DNA from: DATFTE01 sp963802575
GTDB lineage: Bacteria; Acidobacteriota; Terriglobia; Terriglobales; Acidobacteriaceae
DNA: 64,000 nucleotides
Direction of reading: 5' to 3'
Assembly: GCA_963802575.1 (NCBI GenBank)
Contig: CAWDJF010000006.1
Location: 248,001 to 312,000, forward strand
Position numbers and translations under genes: made by a program. Under the pieces are notes generated by a model. That model searched no databases, was not told the origin of the DNA, and worked only from the letters and a program-made list of their open reading frames with translations. Shown here piece by piece: positions 59,849 through 64,000 of this stretch (the stretch's first letter is position 1; every line of letters starts with the position of its first letter).

Positions 59849-62740
59849 ATGCAGCCTACTGGAGTTGTTGAAAACGCAAAAGGCGTTAACCATCTGAAAG
59901 ATCTGCAGAAATACGGTCAGTCGGTTTGGCTCGATTACATTCGCCGCAACTTGATCACCAGCGGCGATCTGCAGCGTTTGATCGACGAAGACGGGCTGCG
60001 CGGAATCACTTCGAACCCCTCGATCTTCGAGAAGGCGATCGCCGACAGCAACGACTACGACGATCTTCTGAAGTCACTGAAGTCGCGCACCGATCTCGAC
60101 GCCAAGGGGCGCTTCGAGATCCTCGCCATCCGCGACATTCAAGATGCCGCGGACATGCTGCGCCCGGTGTACGACAGTACCAAACGCCGCGACGGATACG
60201 TGAGTCTTGAAGTGTCGCCTTATCTCGCTCGCGACACCCAGGGAACGCTCGCGGAAGCGCGCCGCTTGTGGAAAGAAGTTGGACGCGAAAATGTGATGAT
60301 CAAAGTCCCCGGCACCACCGAAGGCATCCCGGCATTCCAGCAATTGATCAGCGAAGGCATCAACATTAATGTGACTCTGCTCTTCTCGCAGAAAGTTTAC
60401 GAGAAAGTCGCCGAAGCTTACATCGCCGGTGTGGAGCAGTTGGCGAAAAACGGCGGTGATGTCAGTAAGATCGCCAGCGTAGCCAGTTTCTTCATCAGCC
60501 GCATCGATTCCTCGATCGACAAGATCGTTGGCGAGCGCCTAAAGACAGAAAAAGATCCCGCCAAGCAGGAGCAACTCAAGAGCATTCTGGGCAAGGTTGC
60601 GGTCGCGAACGGCAAAGAAACTTACCAGAAATATCTCGCGATCTTCGGAACGGACCGTTGGAAGAACCTTGCCGCCAAGGGCGCGCAGACGCAGCGCGTG
60701 CTCTGGGCCAGCACCAGCACTAAGAATCCCGCGTACAGCGACGTGCTCTATGTGGAAGACCTCATCGGTCAAGATACGGTCAACACCATCCCGCCGGCGA
60801 CCCTTGACGCCTTTCGCGATCACGGGAATCCTCGTCCAACGCTCGCTGAAAATGTCGAGGACGCTCATAAGACGATGCAGACCGTCGCCAAGCTCGGCAT
60901 CTCAATGGATGAAGTCACCGACAAGCTCACCGACGATGGCGTCAAGCTCTTCGCCGACGCATTCGACAAATTGCTGGAAGCGGTCGAGAAGAGTTCGAAA
61001 TCAGACACAAGCCCAAAAGTTAGCCGCCAGCAGTATGCGTTGCCGGATACGCTGGCTGGAGCGGTAAAAACGGCAATCAACGATTGGCGCGCGTCCGGAA
61101 AAGTGCGCCGCCTGTGGCAACACGATGCCTCCCTCTGGACCGGCACCGATGAAGACAGGTGGCTCGGCTGGCTGGGGGTGACCGAAGAACAGATCGCAAA
61201 CGAGAAAGCCTTTCGCGATCTCGCGGAAGAAGCCAAATCTTCAGGCTGCACCAGCATTTTGCTGCTAGGCATGGGCGGATCGAGTCTATGTCCCGAAGTG
61301 CTGCGCAAGACCTACGGGAAAGTCGCGGGATTCCCCGAGTTATACGTGCTCGACTCCACCGACCCCGCGCAGATCAAGACTTTCGAAAACAAGATTGATT
61401 TGGCGAAAACGCTCTTCGTAGTCTCGAGCAAATCAGGCACCACGCTAGAGCCGAACATCTTCAAACAATATTTCTACCAGCGCGTGAAAGACACCATTGG
61501 CGCCGACAAAGCAGGCAGCCGCTTTATCGCGGTTACCGATCCCGGATCGAAAATGGAACAGGTCGCGCAGGGCGATCACTTCCGCCATATCTTCCACGGC
61601 TTGCCCAGCATCGGCGGACGCTACTCCGCGCTCTCGAATTTCGGCATGGTGCCCGCGTCGCTAATGGGCGTTGACACGCCGAAGTTCCTCAAGCGCACGG
61701 AAGAGATGGTGAAAGCCTGTGCCGCCAACGTTCCGATCACAGAAAATCCGGGAGTCGTGTTGGGAACGATTCTCGGGACCGCCGCGAAGAGTGGCCGCGA
61801 TAAAGTCACGATCATTGCCTCGCCCGGCATTTCCGATCTCGGCGCCTGGCTCGAACAACTGCTCGCCGAATCCACGGGCAAACAAGGCAAAGGCATCATT
61901 CCGGTCGACAAGGAATCCACCGGCGCCCCTGAGGTCTACGGCAACGACCGCGTCTTCGCGTATGTGCGTTTGGAAACCGCACCCGACGCAGCACAAGACG
62001 CGAGAGTCGCCGCCCTCGAAAAAGCCGGACATCCGGTAGTTCGCATCGCCATCGCGGATACCTACGATCTCGGTCAGGAATTTTTCCGCTGGGAAATCGC
62101 TACCGCGGTTGCAGGATCGATCATCGGCATCAACGCCTTCAATCAACCCGACGTCGAAGCCAGCAAAATCGTCACACGCGAACTCACAACGCAATACGAG
62201 AAGAACGGTTCCCTTCCCGCCGAATCGCCTGTGCTCGAAGATCAAGGCATCAAGCTGTTCACCGATCCCAAGAATGCCGACGCTCTCGCCAAAGCGGTGG
62301 GCAACGACAAATCGCTCGTCGGATACCTGCGCGCTCATCTCAACCGCTTAGGGACAGGCGATTACTTCGCACTGCTCGCTTATATCGAGATGAACGAGGC
62401 CCACGAAGCCGTGCTGCAAAATCTGCGCAACACGCTCCGTGACAAAAAGAAAAACGCCACTTGCCTGGGTTTCGGTCCGCGCTTTCTGCATTCAACGGGA
62501 CAGGCCTATAAGGGCGGTCCGAATAGCGGCGTGTTTCTGCAAGTCACGTGCGATGACGCCGCCGACTTGCCGGTGCCCGCGCAGAAGTATACCTTCGGCG
62601 TGGTCAAGGCAGCGCAGGCCCGGGGGGACTTCCAGGTCCTCGCCGATCGCGGACGCCGCGCGTTGCGAGTGCATCTCGGCAAAGACCTGAAAACGGATTT
62701 GGCCAAGCTGGCGGCTGCGTTCAAACAGGCACTAGGTTAA
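59849..62740 (+). CDS. tal: bifunctional transaldolase / glucose-6-phosphate isomerase
   Basis: This 963-residue fusion starts at 59849, with AAGGAG upstream. Residues about 1-370 are transaldolase: ITSNPSIFEKAI and ENVMIKVPGTTEGIPAFQQL with the Schiff-base Lys. From about 400 onward is a phosphoglucose isomerase: SILLLGMGGSSLCPEVLRK, VVSSKSGTTLEPNIF and LRAHLNRLGTGDYFALLAYI. Joining these two enzymes links the pentose phosphate and glycolytic pools in one protein. Such fusions occur in several bacterial groups. It lies 65 bases after tkt and 80 before gnd. Confidence 0.94.
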   Translation: MQPTGVVENAKGVNHLKDLQKYGQSVWLDYIRRNLITSGDLQRLIDEDGLRGITSNPSIFEKAIADSNDYDDLLKSLKSRTDLDAKGRFEILAIRDIQDAADMLRPVYDSTKRRDGYVSLEVSPYLARDTQGTLAEARRLWKEVGRENVMIKVPGTTEGIPAFQQLISEGININVTLLFSQKVYEKVAEAYIAGVEQLAKNGGDVSKIASVASFFISRIDSSIDKIVGERLKTEKDPAKQEQLKSILGKVAVANGKETYQKYLAIFGTDRWKNLAAKGAQTQRVLWASTSTKNPAYSDVLYVEDLIGQDTVNTIPPATLDAFRDHGNPRPTLAENVEDAHKTMQTVAKLGISMDEVTDKLTDDGVKLFADAFDKLLEAVEKSSKSDTSPKVSRQQYALPDTLAGAVKTAINDWRASGKVRRLWQHDASLWTGTDEDRWLGWLGVTEEQIANEKAFRDLAEEAKSSGCTSILLLGMGGSSLCPEVLRKTYGKVAGFPELYVLDSTDPAQIKTFENKIDLAKTLFVVSSKSGTTLEPNIFKQYFYQRVKDTIGADKAGSRFIAVTDPGSKMEQVAQGDHFRHIFHGLPSIGGRYSALSNFGMVPASLMGVDTPKFLKRTEEMVKACAANVPITENPGVVLGTILGTAAKSGRDKVTIIASPGISDLGAWLEQLLAESTGKQGKGIIPVDKESTGAPEVYGNDRVFAYVRLETAPDAAQDARVAALEKAGHPVVRIAIADTYDLGQEFFRWEIATAVAGSIIGINAFNQPDVEASKIVTRELTTQYEKNGSLPAESPVLEDQGIKLFTDPKNADALAKAVGNDKSLVGYLRAHLNRLGTGDYFALLAYIEMNEAHEAVLQNLRNTLRDKKKNATCLGFGPRFLHSTGQAYKGGPNSGVFLQVTCDDAADLPVPAQKYTFGVVKAAQARGDFQVLADRGRRALRVHLGKDLKTDLAKLAAAFKQALG

Positions 62741-62765
62741 TCTCAAGGAACAAATAATTTTGGAG

Positions 62766-62785
62766 GACGGGCGTCCATGCCCGTC
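62766..62785. repeat. GC hairpin GACGGGC-GTCCAT-GCCCGTC
   Basis: A perfect 7-bp stem lies 26 bases after the tal-pgi stop in the short spacer before gnd. It is one more member of the gene-end hairpins. Confidence 0.55.
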
Positions 62786-62820
62786 TCTTCCGAGAAGTAC
62801 CAAGGCAAGGAGCGGAAAAC

Positions 62821-63816
62821 ATGCGTTTGGGAATGGTGGGATTAGGCAGGATGGGCGCGAACATGACACGCCGCCTCATGCGCGGAGGTCACGAGGTCGT
62901 GGTTACCGACTTGAGCGCCGACAACGTAAAGCACTTGAGCGGCGAAGGCGCGATCGCCTCCGCTTCGCTCGACGACTTCGTTAGCAAACTGGGCAAGCCA
63001 AAAATCGTGTGGCTCATGGTTCCCGCGGGCGATCCCACCGAAAAAACTGTTCAGGCTCTTGCGCAGAAAATGCAGCCCGGGGACATCCTCATTGACGGCG
63101 GTAACTCCTATTACAAAGATGACGTGCGACGCTCCACAGAACTTAAAGCTAAAGGCATTCACTATCTCGATGTCGGCACCAGCGGCGGAGTCTGGGGACT
63201 CGAGCGCGGATACTGCATGATGATCGGCGGTCCCAAAGACGTCGTGCAGCAACTTGATCCCATCTTCAAAACGCTGGCTCCCGGACGCGGCGACATTCCC
63301 CGCACGCCCGGGCGAGAAAAAATGTCTGGCACTGCTGAAGAAGGTTACATTTACTGCGGCCCCTCGGGGGCGGGACACTTCGTGAAGATGGTGCACAACG
63401 GCATCGAGTACGGCATCATGCAAGCCTACGCTGAGGGCCTCGATATCTTCCGCAACGCGACCAGCAAGGAATTACCGGAAGAACATCGCTACGACCTGAA
63501 CTTGCCCGACATCACCGAAGTCTGGCGCCGCGGCAGCGTCATCAGTTCATGGCTGCTTGACTTGACCGCGATGGCGCTGGCGGAAAATCCCACGCTCTCC
63601 GAATATAGTGGATTCGTGCAAGACTCCGGCGAAGGCCGTTGGACGATTCAGGCGGCCATCGAAGAAGCCGTTCCGGTCGACGTTCTCTCGGCCGCGCTCT
63701 TCGTACGCTTCCGTTCTCGTCAGGAACATACTTTTGCGGAGAAAGTTCTCTCCGCCATGCGACAAAAATTTGGCGGTCACGTGGAACCGGGTACCCTGCA
63801 GAAGAAGACAGCTTAA
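62821..63816 (+). CDS. gnd: 6-phosphogluconate dehydrogenase (decarboxylating), short type
   Basis: This 331-residue enzyme oxidises 6-phosphogluconate to ribulose 5-phosphate and CO2. The Rossmann motif GMVGLGRMGANMTRRLMRGG leads; LIDGGNSYYKDD and DVGTSGGVWGLERGYCMMIG hold substrate contacts; and GHFVKMVHNGIEYGIMQAYA carries the catalytic Lys. It is the short form (about 300-330 residues) often NAD-linked, not the 470-residue E. coli type. An insertion PGRGDIPRTPGREKMSGT lies before the Lys region. AAGGAG precedes the ATG. Confidence 0.92.
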   Translation: MRLGMVGLGRMGANMTRRLMRGGHEVVVTDLSADNVKHLSGEGAIASASLDDFVSKLGKPKIVWLMVPAGDPTEKTVQALAQKMQPGDILIDGGNSYYKDDVRRSTELKAKGIHYLDVGTSGGVWGLERGYCMMIGGPKDVVQQLDPIFKTLAPGRGDIPRTPGREKMSGTAEEGYIYCGPSGAGHFVKMVHNGIEYGIMQAYAEGLDIFRNATSKELPEEHRYDLNLPDITEVWRRGSVISSWLLDLTAMALAENPTLSEYSGFVQDSGEGRWTIQAAIEEAVPVDVLSAALFVRFRSRQEHTFAEKVLSAMRQKFGGHVEPGTLQKKTA

Positions 63817-63850
63817 GATCTCCGTCGCACGCACAAACGAGAGGTAGCGA

Positions 63851-64000
63851 ATGGTTCAAGCAGAGGTGACGCCCGTCGTGCAGTCGCAAGGAATCGGCAA
63901 GCCCGGCGATCCTTGTGTCATGGTGATTTTTGGAGCGACCGGCGATCTGACCCGGCGCAAGCTGGTGCCCGCGCTCTACAATCTCGCAAAGTACGAGTTG
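63851..64000 (+). CDS. zwf: glucose-6-phosphate 1-dehydrogenase, N-terminal part (cut by window edge)
   Basis: Fifty codons are visible: MVQAEVTPVVQSQGIG, then VMVIFGATGDLTRRKLVPAL with the NADP-binding GxxGDLxxRK. AGGTAG lies before the ATG. It follows gnd by 34 bases, completing the oxidative branch of the pentose phosphate block. The rest lies outside the window. Confidence 0.9.
   Translation, partial: MVQAEVTPVVQSQGIGKPGDPCVMVIFGATGDLTRRKLVPALYNLAKYEL

Overview
The window reads as about 64 kb of chromosome from a soil-type member of the Acidobacteriota, probably class Terriglobia. This is an inference from gene style and content: moderately GC-rich DNA, TolC-family proteins with a Gly-rich insertion, a fused transaldolase/glucose-6-phosphate isomerase, many secreted beta-propeller and hydrolase proteins, and spacers full of small hairpin repeats. 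No 16S gene, tRNA, CRISPR array, integrase, transposase or phage module was seen.

Layout. 1-8.8 kb (mostly minus strand): the start of a Do/HtrA protease, a secreted amidohydrolase overlapping an M20 peptidase, a LeuA/HMGL-type enzyme, a small Cys-containing protein, a DinB-like protein, an aldehyde dehydrogenase and truA, separated by GACGTC-bounded inverted repeats. 9-13.6 kb: two tandem TolC-family paralogues. 14-23 kb: a glycosyltransferase, a frameshifted methylmalonyl-CoA mutase large chain, a TonB-like protein, secreted unknowns, a sulfotransferase, a broken ORF6N-domain gene preceded by three 27-bp palindromes, and an AlkA-like glycosylase. 22.7-30.3 kb: an acyl-CoA and amino-acid catabolism block with the B12-binding mutase subunit, an unknown coupled gene, two enoyl-CoA hydratases, a methylcrotonyl-CoA-carboxylase-type beta subunit, HMG-CoA lyase, a thioesterase and hutH. 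30.3-37.5 kb: an HD protein, a zinc-ribbon/XRE regulator, a nitrate/sulfonate-type ABC transporter with a frameshifted double permease, a Gly-rich stress protein, a chloroperoxidase-like hydrolase and a HugZ-like protein. 37.7-44.5 kb: trehalose synthase, a glycosyltransferase, a mechanosensitive-channel-like protein and two tandem malQ genes, suggesting osmolyte metabolism. 44.6-57.4 kb: a PpiD-type foldase, a GH2 exo-glucosaminidase-like enzyme, an amino-acid permease, two secreted beta-propeller proteins (one frameshifted), an orphan radical SAM/SPASM-like enzyme and a PilZ protein. 57.7-64 kb: a pentose-phosphate block, tkt, tal-pgi fusion, gnd and zwf (cut by the right edge).

The most unusual signals are in the spacers. 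(1) Three contiguous 27-bp near-palindromes sit 30 bp before an ORF6N gene, and a fourth, near-perfect copy is embedded in that gene's own coding sequence. (2) REPIN/MITE-like elements bounded by GACGTC occur repeatedly. (3) There is a family of GTGCCCC...GGGGATT hairpins. (4) Several spacers are built from a private 6-10 base word repeated in direct or inverted order, notably four spacers of the catabolic block. (5) Several repeats touch or overlap stop codons. Five single-base insertions disrupt four conserved genes; whether these are real or assembly errors cannot be settled from the sequence alone.
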